Shown here: positions 25,880-35,900 of the stretch, piece after piece | Numbering within the stretch: position 1 is the stretch's first letter | Layout: every line of letters starts with the position of its first letter | Assembly: GCF_900119075.1 (NCBI RefSeq) | Contig: NZ_FPIP01000003.1 | Location: 375,100 to 439,099, forward strand | Direction of reading: 5' to 3' | DNA from: Ruminococcus flavefaciens | Lineage (GTDB): Bacteria; Bacillota; Clostridia; Oscillospirales; Ruminococcaceae | DNA: 64,000 nucleotides | Made by a program: the position numbers and the translations under genes | The notes under the pieces: model-generated | Database searches by the model: none | The model's input: the letters and a program-made list of their open reading frames with translations, nothing else | Told to the model about the DNA's origin: nothing

Positions 25880-27037
25880 TCATTTTATGAAGATATCCCT
25901 TTGCTCGCAGATACTGCCCTCCAGCCTGTATGCGGCGCGGAGAGTGAGAGCACCGTCGTTTGTTTCTGTGATGATATCGCGGCTGAGTATCTTTGTGCCG
26001 TCACCGAGGAAGTTGTTCTCGTAGAGATAGACGCGCTCCATGAGCTTTTTTGTGAGCTCCTCCTCGGTGTAATCCTTTTCGGTGACAGTTGTTTCAGCGA
26101 CAGTCCGTGTTTTTATGCCGAGGGGCAGCTCGTGCCCGAAGATAACGGCGTTTTTCTCCTCTGTTTCCGAGGCTGCGGAGCTGTTTCTTTTGCCGAAATA
26201 GAGGGGGATATCGAGACTGAAAAGCCGCAGGGTGCGCTGAGTATCGGTCCTGCCTGTGGGAAGGGCTTCTTCTGCGTGAAAAGGAGCGGAGAAGCTGACA
26301 TTTTCCTCATATATGCCGCGGATATCTCCCATAGCATGATGAACGAAGGTGCGTCCGTTCTCGGTCTCGTCAACGCCGCTGATGAGGATAGTTCCCTTGG
26401 GAACGTAATCTCCCACGATATGCTTCAGCTGACCGCTTCGGACGAGGACGGAGCTTATCTCGGCGTTTCGGCTGGCGACTATGTTGCAGGGGACGCGGTC
26501 AAGGAGCATTTCGGGTACGTGCTCCACCTCGGTGACCTGCACCACTAAGCGGCTGCCTGTGTGGCGGATACCTGCCCACGCCACGTCGTCTATCATAAGT
26601 CGGAGCTTGTTCTCGCAGTAGGGGATATTTATTTTGCAGACGGGTGTTCCAGCCTTAATGTTCAGCTCTTCGAGAGCTGAGAGTATGACTTCGTCGCTGA
26701 CAACGGAGTTTCCCTCGATTTCGATAGTGACAACCACCTGCGAGAAGTACAGAGCCGCCGTAAACGCCAGCAATACGCCGACGAGAAGTCCCAAACGCCT
26801 GCGGTAGCGGAAAAGCCGCGCGGAAAGGCTGTCATATTCGGCAGTTTTCAGCTCTATGCCGCAGCTTTTCGCTATATCCCGAATCTCACTCAAGTCGCGG
26901 CGGTAGATATCAAAGTAAAAGACCTCGCCTCGGCAGAACTGTCCGCGGCAGTCTATCCTGTGCTGATGTATGGCGTTGATGAACCTATTCAGTTGTTTCC
27001 CTTTGGCGTTTATCCTCATGCTTCTCTTCATTTTCAT
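25880..27037 (-). CDS. yqfD: Sporulation protein YqfD
   Basis: A 385-aa protein with one TM helix (LGLLVGVLLAFTAALYFSQ, residues ~85-103) and a long extracytoplasmic part starting VVVTIEIEGN, the layout of YqfD, a mother-cell sporulation protein of Bacillus and Clostridia. The start at 27037 is chosen for AAAGGAG about 8 nt upstream; further in-frame codons upstream lie within yqfC. It overlaps yqfC by 53 bp in another frame, a sign of coupling. Confidence 0.85.
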   Translation of the reverse strand: MKMKRSMRINAKGKQLNRFINAIHQHRIDCRGQFCRGEVFYFDIYRRDLSEIRDIAKSCGIELKTAEYDSLSARLFRYRRRLGLLVGVLLAFTAALYFSQVVVTIEIEGNSVVSDEVILSALEELNIKAGTPVCKINIPYCENKLRLMIDDVAWAGIRHTGSRLVVQVTEVEHVPEMLLDRVPCNIVASRNAEISSVLVRSGQLKHIVGDYVPKGTILISGVDETENGRTFVHHAMGDIRGIYEENVSFSAPFHAEEALPTGRTDTQRTLRLFSLDIPLYFGKRNSSAASETEEKNAVIFGHELPLGIKTRTVAETTVTEKDYTEEELTKKLMERVYLYENNFLGDGTKILSRDIITETNDGALTLRAAYRLEGSICEQRDIFIK

Positions 27038-27296
27038 GACGTCTGCTCCTTTCCGTGAATTCGATATTTTCGATACAGCCGCGGATAACAAGTCCCCCTG
27101 TGCGGAAATCGTATGCTCGTAAATCACTGCCGCGGATATTTATGTAGAGACCTCCCGACAGAAGCCGCATGAAGACCTCGTTGTATTCCTCTATTCTCTG
27201 GCAATTGTCGATGATAAGCTCGTTGTTTCCCGAAATATGTATGCTCGTATTAAGATAAAGAGTCTCCCTTGTGAGCTCCGCAAGCCATTCAAACAT
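26985..27296 (-). CDS. yqfC: Sporulation protein YqfC
   Basis: A 103-aa protein matching the YqfC pattern: an N-terminal helix, then NTSIHISGNNELIIDNCQ, Y-N-E-V-F-M-R-L, LYINIRGSDLRAYDF and LVIRGCIENIEF. GGGAG lies 8 nt before ATG 27296; an earlier ATG has no ribosome site. The C-terminal ~20 residues are highly charged and overlap the yqfD start region. In Bacilli yqfC-yqfD are followed by phoH; here the GH9 gene occupies that place. Confidence 0.8.
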   Translation of the reverse strand: MFEWLAELTRETLYLNTSIHISGNNELIIDNCQRIEEYNEVFMRLLSGGLYINIRGSDLRAYDFRTGGLVIRGCIENIEFTERSRRHENEEKHEDKRQRETTE

Positions 27297-27354
27297 AAGC
27301 TTCACTCCCGTATATTTTTTCATTTCCAATAATATGATTTATGGGGTGATGATT

Positions 27355-28470
27355 ATGAAAAAATACGCCGAAAAAGCCATAAAAGCCGCAAAAATAATGG
27401 CGATATCGGCTGCATTCGTGTATTTTCTCGGCGATACGGGCGGAGCTGCCGAGGCAGTAGGGGAGAGCATTCAGCGCTGCATAGATATCGTTATACCGTC
27501 TCTGTTTGCCATGATGATAGTATCCTCCATGATAACGACAAGCGGTATGACAGCGCTTATGCCGCGCTGTTTCGGACGGCTCAGCAGGCTTGTTTTTGGC
27601 ATCGAAGGCAGTGAGCTGCCTGTATTTACCTTTGGCATGATAGCAGGCTATCCCGTGGGGGTGAAAATGCTATGTGAGGAGTGCTCCTGCGGCAGGCTTG
27701 ACAAAAGACGGGCGGAGCTCCTTTCGGGGCTTTGCTTCGGAGCAGGTCCTGCCTTTATTTTCGGCTGTATCTCGCGGCAGCTCTACTCGTCACGCAATGC
27801 AGGGCTGGTCATACTGATATCAACAATTTCCGCAAATATTATCCTTGCTCTGCTTCTGTCGGTGCCGCTGCGCAGAACTGCGGGGGCGCGGAGCGTCCCC
27901 CGCAGAGTGAGCATATCGGCTGATATGCTCACCGACTGCGTCCTGCGCAGCGGCAGGGCTATGGCAGACATATGCATTATGATAGCGGCGTTTGCAGCCG
28001 CAAACGCCGCCCTTGCCCGAACAGGCGCGACGGCAGCAGCAGGTGAGCTTCTGGGGAAGCTCACCGACCTCGACCGCATACGCGGCGAGGTATTAGTCGC
28101 CGCATTTTTAGATGTTACGAATATCAGCAAGCTTCCCTGCGGCGACTGGCTGCTGCTGCCGTATATCAGCGCCCTGACTGCATTTGGCGGAGTCTGTGTG
28201 CTGTGTCAGCTAAGGGCACTGACCGCAGGAAAGCTTTCAATGAAATACTTTATAATAATGAGAAGCGCAGCGGCAGTTCTCAGCTTCTTCATATGCAGGC
28301 TCATAATGCCTTTTTTTATGACGGGAGAAGTTACAGAAGTCATGTTGCCGCGGATAAGCAGCGCAGGGAACAGCTCCCCTGTGCCGTCGGTAATGCTTAT
28401 CATAATGACGGTTATGCTGATATTGGAATTTGGCGGCAAAAGCAGCTTACAGCACACAAAAAGCTGCTGA
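27355..28470 (+). CDS. ylbJ: Sporulation integral membrane protein YlbJ-like
   Basis: A 371-aa polytopic protein, about eight TM segments, with the YlbJ/nucleoside-recognition (Gate) features: CIDIVIPSLFAMMIVSSM, then a GMIAGYPVGVKML motif and SGLCFGAGPAFIFG. YlbJ is needed for dipicolinic-acid-related spore maturation in Bacillus. GGGGTGAT precedes ATG 27355. It is divergent from yqfC with a 58-bp intergenic region. Confidence 0.8.
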   Translation: MKKYAEKAIKAAKIMAISAAFVYFLGDTGGAAEAVGESIQRCIDIVIPSLFAMMIVSSMITTSGMTALMPRCFGRLSRLVFGIEGSELPVFTFGMIAGYPVGVKMLCEECSCGRLDKRRAELLSGLCFGAGPAFIFGCISRQLYSSRNAGLVILISTISANIILALLLSVPLRRTAGARSVPRRVSISADMLTDCVLRSGRAMADICIMIAAFAAANAALARTGATAAAGELLGKLTDLDRIRGEVLVAAFLDVTNISKLPCGDWLLLPYISALTAFGGVCVLCQLRALTAGKLSMKYFIIMRSAAAVLSFFICRLIMPFFMTGEVTEVMLPRISSAGNSSPVPSVMLIIMTVMLILEFGGKSSLQHTKSC

Positions 28471-28524
28471 AAGTTGAATTATTTGTGTATAGTGCCAAAA
28501 ATTGTGAAAGCTTGCAGAAAAGGC

Positions 28525-28552
28525 TTGATTTATTGTAAAAAGGTGGTAAAAT
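28525..28552 (+). promoter_or_regulatory. Promoter of groESL
   Basis: TTGATT (28525-28530) and TAAAAT (28547-28552) with 16 bp between. A TATAAT at 28552-28557 is an alternative -10 with a poor spacer. Either way transcription starts in or next to the CIRCE operator. Confidence 0.6.
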
Positions 28553-28556
28553 ATAA

Positions 28557-28583
28557 TTAGCACTCGGAGAGAAAGAGTGCTAA
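28557..28583 (+). promoter_or_regulatory. CIRCE operator (HrcA binding site)
   Basis: TTAGCACTC, nine bases, GAGTGCTAA: a perfect match to the CIRCE inverted repeat. HrcA bound here represses groESL at normal temperature. The hrcA gene itself is not in the window. Confidence 0.97.
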
Positions 28584-28608
28584 TCTAAACTGTTAATTAT
28601 TATTTTAG

Positions 28609-28893
<285 letters not shown>

Positions 28894-28900
28894 GAACTAT

Positions 28901-28976
28901 TGTAGGGAACGCCGTCCCCGGCGTTCCGAATATACAAATGACTTATGCATGGAACGGCGAGGCGCCGTTCCCTACA
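28901..28976 (+). repeat. REP-like inverted repeat between groES and groEL
   Basis: TGTAGGGAACG at the left end and CGTTCCCTACA at the right end begin imperfect 26-27-base inverted arms with a 20-base centre. The arms resemble those of elements at 53249-53310 and 55281-55308. Confidence 0.75.
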
Positions 28977-28993
28977 GATTTAAATATAATTAA

Positions 28994-30631
<1,638 letters not shown>

Positions 30632-30671
30632 TAATCAGCTTGCTGATTATCAATTCGGAATTTGGAATAAT

Positions 30672-30701
30672 AAAAAGGCGAACCGAAAGGTTCGCCTTTT
30701 T
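30672..30701. terminator. Bidirectional terminator after groEL
   Basis: Thirteen-base-pair stem AAAAAGGCGAACC/GGTTCGCCTTTTT with a GAAA loop. A-tract on one side and T-tract on the other let it serve groEL on the plus strand and the minus-strand gene that ends at 30703. A further hairpin TGATAATCAGC/GCTGATTATCA (30629-30652) overlaps the groEL stop. Confidence 0.9.
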
Positions 30702-30702
30702 A

Positions 30703-30838
30703 TTATTTTATATTCAGCTCATCAAACGCTTCCATAAGGAATGAAAACTCCTTGGGCAATTCATTCCTGAAATTATTATCACAGTTTATATGCCTGATAT
30801 TATCAGCCGCAGCGTTTTTTTCATTGTCAACGGCAATC
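30703..30838 (-). pseudogene. Out-of-frame tail of the upstream membrane protein gene
   Basis: After the stop of the upstream gene the next frame reads YYKIAVDNEKNAAADN and ends LPKEFSFLMEAFDELNIK just before the terminator. It looks like real protein sequence. Losing one base in the AT-repeat GATATATTA (around 30838-30848) would join it to the upstream frame. It could instead be unrelated. Confidence 0.4.
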
Positions 30839-31375
30839 TTATAATATATCCAGATATGCAGGACTTCCGCAGTCACTTTCCAGAATGCATACATATGCAG
30901 TTCCTGTTTTATTGGCTTTGAATGTATATCCGAATTTTTCATGGATATGCGAGTGGTAGTAAGGCTGGTCTGTCTCCGTTAAAATGCTGTCATTAGCAGG
31001 GACAAAAACACTGCCTTTATATTTTATAGTGCTTCTTTCAGTGCTTCTGACGATTATATTACCGTTTTCATCTTCTTCTGCAAGGACATAGTTTGATTTG
31101 CTTCCCATTGAGCCTGTACCGTTGTTCAGTATGGTGACCGTATCTTTTTTTACTTCAAGACATGGGATATTATTGAAATTATGTGTTTTTACAGCGTCAT
31201 AAGCAAATATACTGCCTGCAATTAACGCAAATACTCCAAGAGGGATAAATGACAATACGATTCGCTTTTTGTTCTTTTTAACACAGCCGATTATCAGAAG
31301 TATCAGCCATAAGGCTCCGCAGACTGCGCCCACAAAAAGAAGCGTTAGATATATCATTAATGCCGTTCCGTCCAT
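30839..31375 (-). CDS. Two-TM membrane protein, probably frameshifted at its C-terminus
   Basis: A 178-aa protein with two membrane segments (about residues 6-33 and 39-60) and an extracytoplasmic beta-rich domain with GYTFKANKTGTAYVCILE. It resembles no family I can name. GGAGG stands before the ATG. It ends abruptly after AYLDIL; the following 136 bp continue as plausible protein in the +1 frame, so the original product was probably about 220 aa. Confidence 0.5.
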   Translation of the reverse strand: MDGTALMIYLTLLFVGAVCGALWLILLIIGCVKKNKKRIVLSFIPLGVFALIAGSIFAYDAVKTHNFNNIPCLEVKKDTVTILNNGTGSMGSKSNYVLAEEDENGNIIVRSTERSTIKYKGSVFVPANDSILTETDQPYYHSHIHEKFGYTFKANKTGTAYVCILESDCGSPAYLDIL

Positions 31376-31468
31376 TTTACGACCTCCTGATCATAACTTA
31401 TTACATATATTAGTTATTATACAGCCAAATGAATGAATTGTCAATTTAAAATGCCTGAGCGCTCTGGC

Positions 31469-31580
31469 TGAGAAAAAACAGATAAAAGTCTCTGGAAATG
31501 GGTTCGGGGGAAGCCTTTCCTCAGAAAGGTTTCCCCCGATAAATAAATATAAGTTCCTATATGAGTATCACGGTTAAAGT
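31469..31580. repeat. Second copy of the dispersed repeat (right half)
   Basis: Shares with 23089-23199 the blocks CAGATAAAAGTCT, CTTTCCTCAGAAAGGTTTCC (20 bases identical) and CGGTTAAAG in the same order and spacing; the overall match is about three quarters by eye. The central hairpin GGGGGAA.../TTTCCCCC is preserved. It lies between two minus-strand membrane protein genes. Confidence 0.75.
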
Positions 31581-31589
31581 ACAGGCTTT

Positions 31590-32210
31590 TTAGTCGTCAA
31601 CAATTGTACTTTTGAATTCAGCGACTCTTGCCCTGTCTCCGTGGCAGTCGACTTCTATCTCGTCGTTTCTGATAAGTCTTGCGATAGAATAGAACATTAC
31701 CGCATATGCTACAGCGTTGACAAGGATACTGAAATAAATTCTTATTCCGAGGATATTTCCGAACATTCCCGCAAACATCATAGCAATGCATATGATGACC
31801 ATGAGTTCAAGCTTTTTCTTGTCCTTGTCCAGCTGTAAAAATGTAAGGCATACAAAGCCCGAAATAGCTGAATGGAATATTGCAAGGGCTCTGGAATAGG
31901 GGCGGTAGAATTCAAACCTGTAGGCATTGAGTTCCAGCACCATCATTACTGCTTCGAGGATTATATACAGTGTAAGGCACAGCTTCATAAGTCCTCTGAA
32001 CCTGATAGACGAGGATATGAGCCAGTCGCCGAATATAAACGCTCCGAAGCCCGAAAACTCCAGACCGTATGCCAGATATTCCAGTATTGCGGACAGCAGC
32101 GAGCCTGCGTTATAGGTAGTGTAAAAGATAAAGCACACTATACTGAATGCAAGAAACAGGATATTTCCGATAATGCAGAATTTTATTCCGCTGTTTAGAC
32201 GTTCATGCAT
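31590..32210 (-). CDS. Six-TM membrane protein of unknown function
   Basis: A 206-aa protein with about six evenly spaced hydrophobic segments (from residue 9 to 185) and a charged cytoplasmic C-terminus (RNDEIEVDCHGDRARVAEF). No motif recognised. It starts 11 nt after the purD stop, so it is probably the last gene of that transcript. Confidence 0.65.
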   Translation of the reverse strand: MHERLNSGIKFCIIGNILFLAFSIVCFIFYTTYNAGSLLSAILEYLAYGLEFSGFGAFIFGDWLISSSIRFRGLMKLCLTLYIILEAVMMVLELNAYRFEFYRPYSRALAIFHSAISGFVCLTFLQLDKDKKKLELMVIICIAMMFAGMFGNILGIRIYFSILVNAVAYAVMFYSIARLIRNDEIEVDCHGDRARVAEFKSTIVDD

Positions 32211-32221
32211 GGCGAAGCTCC

Positions 32222-33508
32222 TTAACCGAGAGCCTTGAGCGCTCTCTGTCCGATGTCTTTTCTGTAGTGTGCGCCCTCAAAGCTTATCTTTGAAACTCCC
32301 TCGTAAGCCTTGTCAAGAGCAGCCTGTAAGCTGTCGCCCTTTGCGGTCACACCGATAACACGTCCGCCGTTTGTGAGGAACTTTCCGTCGTCGGAGAGCT
32401 TGGTGCCTGCATGGTACACGAAGCAGCCCTCGACCTGTCCCTTTTCGTCAAAGCCGTTCATTTCAATTCCCTTAGGATAGCTCTCGGGATAGCCGCCGCT
32501 TGCCATAACTACGCAGGCGCAGCTGCCTTTGTGCCACTTGATATCGACCTTGTCAAGCTGGTGGTTGTAGATAGCCTCGAATATCTCGTAAAGGTCAGCG
32601 TCAAGCATTGGGAGAACTACCTGTGTTTCGGGATCGCCGAAGCGGCAGTTGTATTCAATGACCTTTGGTCCCTTTGGAGTTATCATAAGTCCGAAGTAGA
32701 GACAGCCCTCAAAGGTGCGTCCCTCTGCATTCATAGCGTTCATGGTAGGAATGAATATCTTTTCCATGCATTCCTTTGCGATATCCTCGGTGTAGCAGGG
32801 GTTAGGCGAGATAGTTCCCATACCGCCTGTGTTGAGTCCCTTGTCGCCGTCGAGAGCTCTCTTGTGGTCCATCGAAGATATCATAGGCACCATTGTCTTG
32901 CCGTCTGTGAAGCTGAGAACGGATACCTCTGGACCTGTGAGGAATTCCTCGATAACTATACGTGCAGAGCTCTTGCCGAATTTGAGCTCGTCTATCATCT
33001 CATGTACAGCGGCAGCAGCCTCCTCCTCGTTCTGAGCGATGATAACGCCCTTTCCGAGAGCAAGACCGTCAGCCTTGATAACAGCAGGATAGCTGTTCTG
33101 CTCCTTGAGATAAGCAATAGCCTTGTCGGATTCAGTGAAGACCTCGTAAAAGGCTGTAGGGATATTGTACTTCTTCATGAGTTCCTTGGAGAACACCTTA
33201 GAGCCCTCGATGATAGCGGCATTTGCCTTAGGACCGAAAGTCATGAAGCCCTCTGCCTGCAAAGCGTCCACCATACCGAGTACAAGGGGATCGTCGGGAG
33301 CAACAACTACCATATCGGGCTTGAGCTGTTTTGCGAGAGCTACTACGCCGTCGACATCTGTAGCGCCTACATTGAAGCATTCAGCGTACTTTGAGATACC
33401 GCCGTTGCCGGGTGTGCAGTAAAGCTTGCCTACCTTGGGGCTCTCAGCCAGCTTCATGATAATGGCGTGCTCGCGTCCGCCGCCGCCTACTACTAATACG
33501 TTCTTCAT
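32222..33508 (-). CDS. purD: Phosphoribosylamine-glycine ligase
   Basis: GAR synthetase, second step of IMP synthesis (phosphoribosylamine + glycine + ATP to GAR). The 428-aa ATP-grasp protein has the N-terminal KNVLVVGGGGREHAI, KADGLALGKGVI and the FGDPETQVVLP motif near the C-terminus. Length is normal. GGAGGAA precedes the ATG. Confidence 0.96.
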   Translation of the reverse strand: MKNVLVVGGGGREHAIIMKLAESPKVGKLYCTPGNGGISKYAECFNVGATDVDGVVALAKQLKPDMVVVAPDDPLVLGMVDALQAEGFMTFGPKANAAIIEGSKVFSKELMKKYNIPTAFYEVFTESDKAIAYLKEQNSYPAVIKADGLALGKGVIIAQNEEEAAAAVHEMIDELKFGKSSARIVIEEFLTGPEVSVLSFTDGKTMVPMISSMDHKRALDGDKGLNTGGMGTISPNPCYTEDIAKECMEKIFIPTMNAMNAEGRTFEGCLYFGLMITPKGPKVIEYNCRFGDPETQVVLPMLDADLYEIFEAIYNHQLDKVDIKWHKGSCACVVMASGGYPESYPKGIEMNGFDEKGQVEGCFVYHAGTKLSDDGKFLTNGGRVIGVTAKGDSLQAALDKAYEGVSKISFEGAHYRKDIGQRALKALG

Positions 33509-33529
33509 TGGGAAATTCCTCCTGTATAT

Positions 33530-34067
33530 TTAAGATAAAGTATCTTCCGTGTTGATATTTTCACCGCTATATGGCGGATATGTGGGCTTTTCAGCGCCGT
33601 TGTAAAGCTCTATGGCTCCGCAGCAGTAAAGAACTATCGTTGCGGCAGTTGAAAGCAAGCCCGTAACAGCTCGCGGACGTGACAATATGTTTATAAGCAA
33701 TAACTCATACTGAGATGTTCTCAAGCCTATTATCAGACCTGCTGCATTGGAGAAAACGATGAAAGCAGTGAAAAACCTGCCGTAAGGATAATAGTTATCA
33801 GTCCGCGCTGCTTCTGCATATCCTTTTTGCCGAGATCATAAAATGCCAGTATGCATTTCGGCAGAAGCGCGATAAGGAGCGAAACTGCGGATATTATTAT
33901 CGCAATGCCGGAAAGCTCTTTATCCAGCAATGATGAGTTCCCGAGCATAAGCCAGAAAAGCTTTTGCAGGGGCTCACAGCATAATATGAGCATATCCAGT
34001 ACAAATTTTACCACAAAAAATGCAGCTGCCAGACGAAGCGCAGTATTTATGCCGTGCCTTTTTCCAT
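33530..34067 (-). pseudogene. Frameshifted paralogue of the adjacent four-TM protein
   Basis: The segments NTALRLAAAFFVVKFVLDM, DMQKQRGLITIILTAG and LYCCGAIELYNGAEKP parallel, in order, the intact upstream gene (VTQIVAVLLTITKLALDIFF, DMKQKRGIITVIAAG, MICCCGAVEIYGGALK). The ATG at 34067, with AAGGAG before it, opens a frame that stops after six codons; the matching frame is offset at the A5 run there. A second offset occurs near 33745-33760 (TTTTC run), separating the last third. Confidence 0.75.
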
Positions 34068-34078
34068 TAGTGTTCTCC

Positions 34079-34588
34079 TTATGCAGGGCTTTCGGAGTTC
34101 TTTAAAGCTCCGCCGTATATCTCCACAGCGCCGCAGCAGCATATCATGACAAGCGCCATACAGCTAAGCACTCCCGTGAAGCTTCTTGCGGAATTGATAG
34201 ACGATACTGTGGATATGACCTTTTCACCGTACTTATCCGCAAGGGATAAAAATACAGTGCGGTGAAGTATAACGGAAGTGAGATAATCTGTAAAGAACAT
34301 CAGACCTGCTGCGATCACGGTTATGATGCCTCTTTTTTGTTTCATATCGGTTTTGGTATAGTTTACCGTAGCAACTATTCCTATGGGAGCGGAAATTATA
34401 AGGGCTTCGATAATAAGCCCCATTTTTATATCCGTTGGCAGAACGTCCTGCTGAAGCTTTTCGCCGAAAAGAGCTGTATGCACTGAATAGTAGTTATTCA
34501 GCACAAAGAAGATATCCAGCGCAAGCTTTGTAATAGTGAGAAGAACTGCGACGATTTGTGTGACTCTTAGTATATTCGGTTTTGACAT
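34079..34588 (-). CDS. Four-TM membrane protein of unknown function
   Basis: A 169-aa protein with four hydrophobic segments (about 7-28, 56-76, 88-108 and 138-158), a basic cytoplasmic loop TKTDMKQKRG and a short tail after EIYGGALKN. Not recognised. GGAGAAAC precedes the ATG. Its stop lies inside the ribosome site of the downstream decayed duplicate, so the two were a tandem pair. Confidence 0.65.
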   Translation of the reverse strand: MSKPNILRVTQIVAVLLTITKLALDIFFVLNNYYSVHTALFGEKLQQDVLPTDIKMGLIIEALIISAPIGIVATVNYTKTDMKQKRGIITVIAAGLMFFTDYLTSVILHRTVFLSLADKYGEKVISTVSSINSARSFTGVLSCMALVMICCCGAVEIYGGALKNSESPA

Positions 34589-34609
34589 TGTTTCTCCTTT
34601 ATTTGGTGA

Positions 34610-35131
34610 TTATTTGTATTTCAGGTGCTTAACGTGTCTGTCCTCGTCTATTCCGAGAGCGGCAGCCGTGCAGACCAGCACGAGTGCTCCCACAAGGAAA
34701 ATGCCAAGGAAGAAATTTATATATTCAGTGCGCTGAATGAGCCAGCCCTCTGAGATATACTTAGTCATTGATGAATGTGAAATGAGCAGAGCTATGATAT
34801 GCTCGGCAATAAAGCCTGCTATCCAGAGAGCAGGTGCGGCTTTAAGGGTGCGTTTGCATCTCTTTGCGGAAAACGCCCAGCCCACACAGCTGAGTATGTA
34901 TATTATGAACGGGAGCCATACTGCTTCGGAAATACACAGCAGAGCCTTGCATTTGCCTGATATCATCATTTCGGGGTGGACGGGGACATAGTCGTCGCCC
35001 GAGCCTGAGAAAAGTCCGAATATGCCGCCTGACAGAATATACATCAGTACAGACAGCAACATATAAAGTCCGCAGAGAAAAGCGGCAGCTATATAGAGCT
35101 TTTCCAGCTTTATGGAATTATAGTTTCCCAT
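34610..35131 (-). CDS. Four-TM membrane protein of unknown function
   Basis: A 173-aa protein: four TM segments (about 11-35, 63-87, 98-116 and 136-160), an extracytoplasmic loop with SGSGDDYVPVHPE after TM1, and a basic C-terminus. GGGGGAGATA precedes the ATG. It sits upstream of the four-TM pair and may share their transcript; no family recognised. Confidence 0.6.
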   Translation of the reverse strand: MGNYNSIKLEKLYIAAAFLCGLYMLLSVLMYILSGGIFGLFSGSGDDYVPVHPEMMISGKCKALLCISEAVWLPFIIYILSCVGWAFSAKRCKRTLKAAPALWIAGFIAEHIIALLISHSSMTKYISEGWLIQRTEYINFFLGIFLVGALVLVCTAAALGIDEDRHVKHLKYK

Positions 35132-35275
35132 TATATCTCCCCCCTGAAGCGATATAACACGCAGTATTTATCCCATGTTTTGCATATACAAGTATAGTAT
35201 AACACAGTACGGGGAATTTTTCAAGAGCTTTATTGAGTTATTTTCACCGTCTGCGATAGGGGAGATAACGGTGTT

Positions 35276-35845
35276 TTAACTGGTTTTAATACTTCCGAGG
35301 AGTTCTGATATCTTGCTCTCGACATAGCCGAAATTGGTGCTCTCGGCGTATGCGCAGAGGTACTTGCCGTTAAAGTCTGCAAAATAAGTTCTGCCGTGGG
35401 TATTGTCGTCTATAGCCCATTCGTAGTAATAGAAGGTCATTGCCGAGGTAGCAGCTGCTCCCGTGAAGACGATATCCTTATTATCAGCGTTCATAACTAT
35501 ATCCTGAGCGCTTTTGCCGCCGTGGTCGTCGTCTGATACATAGACGCTGATACCGCAGGTGTTTATCTCCTTATCCACAATGAGCTGCAGATCGCAGGCA
35601 GCTTCGCTGTTATCGCCGTTCCATTTCCAGATATTCGGATCTGCATACAGCGAAAAGCCCTCGCCGCTGTAGGTGCCGTTTTCGTACTTGGCGCCGCTGC
35701 GGACGTTTTCCGTCATAATGACATCTGATGCGGCTTCCGTTGAGCTCTCCGAGGAGTTGGGAGCAGCCTTCTTTTCCATACAGCTGCCCATTGTGAACAG
35801 CATCAGCGAAGCAACCATAACAGCTGTTATCCTGTATTTTTTCAT
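35276..35845 (-). CDS. Lipoprotein of unknown function
   Basis: A 189-aa protein with a lipoprotein signal peptide (lipobox LFTMGSC, Cys22), a Ser/Glu-rich linker and a globular domain with YENGTYSGEGFSLYADPNIWKW and FYYYEWAIDDN. It should be anchored to the outer face of the membrane. GGAGAGAT precedes the ATG. No enzyme motif seen. Confidence 0.7.
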   Translation of the reverse strand: MKKYRITAVMVASLMLFTMGSCMEKKAAPNSSESSTEAASDVIMTENVRSGAKYENGTYSGEGFSLYADPNIWKWNGDNSEAACDLQLIVDKEINTCGISVYVSDDDHGGKSAQDIVMNADNKDIVFTGAAATSAMTFYYYEWAIDDNTHGRTYFADFNGKYLCAYAESTNFGYVESKISELLGSIKTS

Positions 35846-35861
35846 AATATCTCTCCATAGT

Positions 35862-35892
35862 AAAGGCTGCGGTCATATCCTGACCGCAGCCC
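35862..35892 (-). terminator. Terminator after the AICAR transformylase gene
   Basis: Perfect 11-bp stem GGCTGCGGTCA/TGACCGCAGCC (35865-35875, 35881-35891) with a 5-nt loop, followed on the minus strand by TTTA. The T-run is short, so termination may be partial. Confidence 0.65.
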
Positions 35893-35900
35893 GTAGGTCA

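Noticed and set aside
25646-26548. Long open frame on the plus strand opposite yqfD and the cellulase start
   Set aside because: It spans the gap between two well-supported minus-strand genes, has no ribosome site and no recognisable protein features.
30703-30942. 79-codon frame starting MKNSDIHSKP as an independent gene
   Set aside because: Its first half overlaps the upstream gene in another frame and lacks a ribosome site; only the tail after 30838 looks like protein, so it is treated as a frameshifted end.
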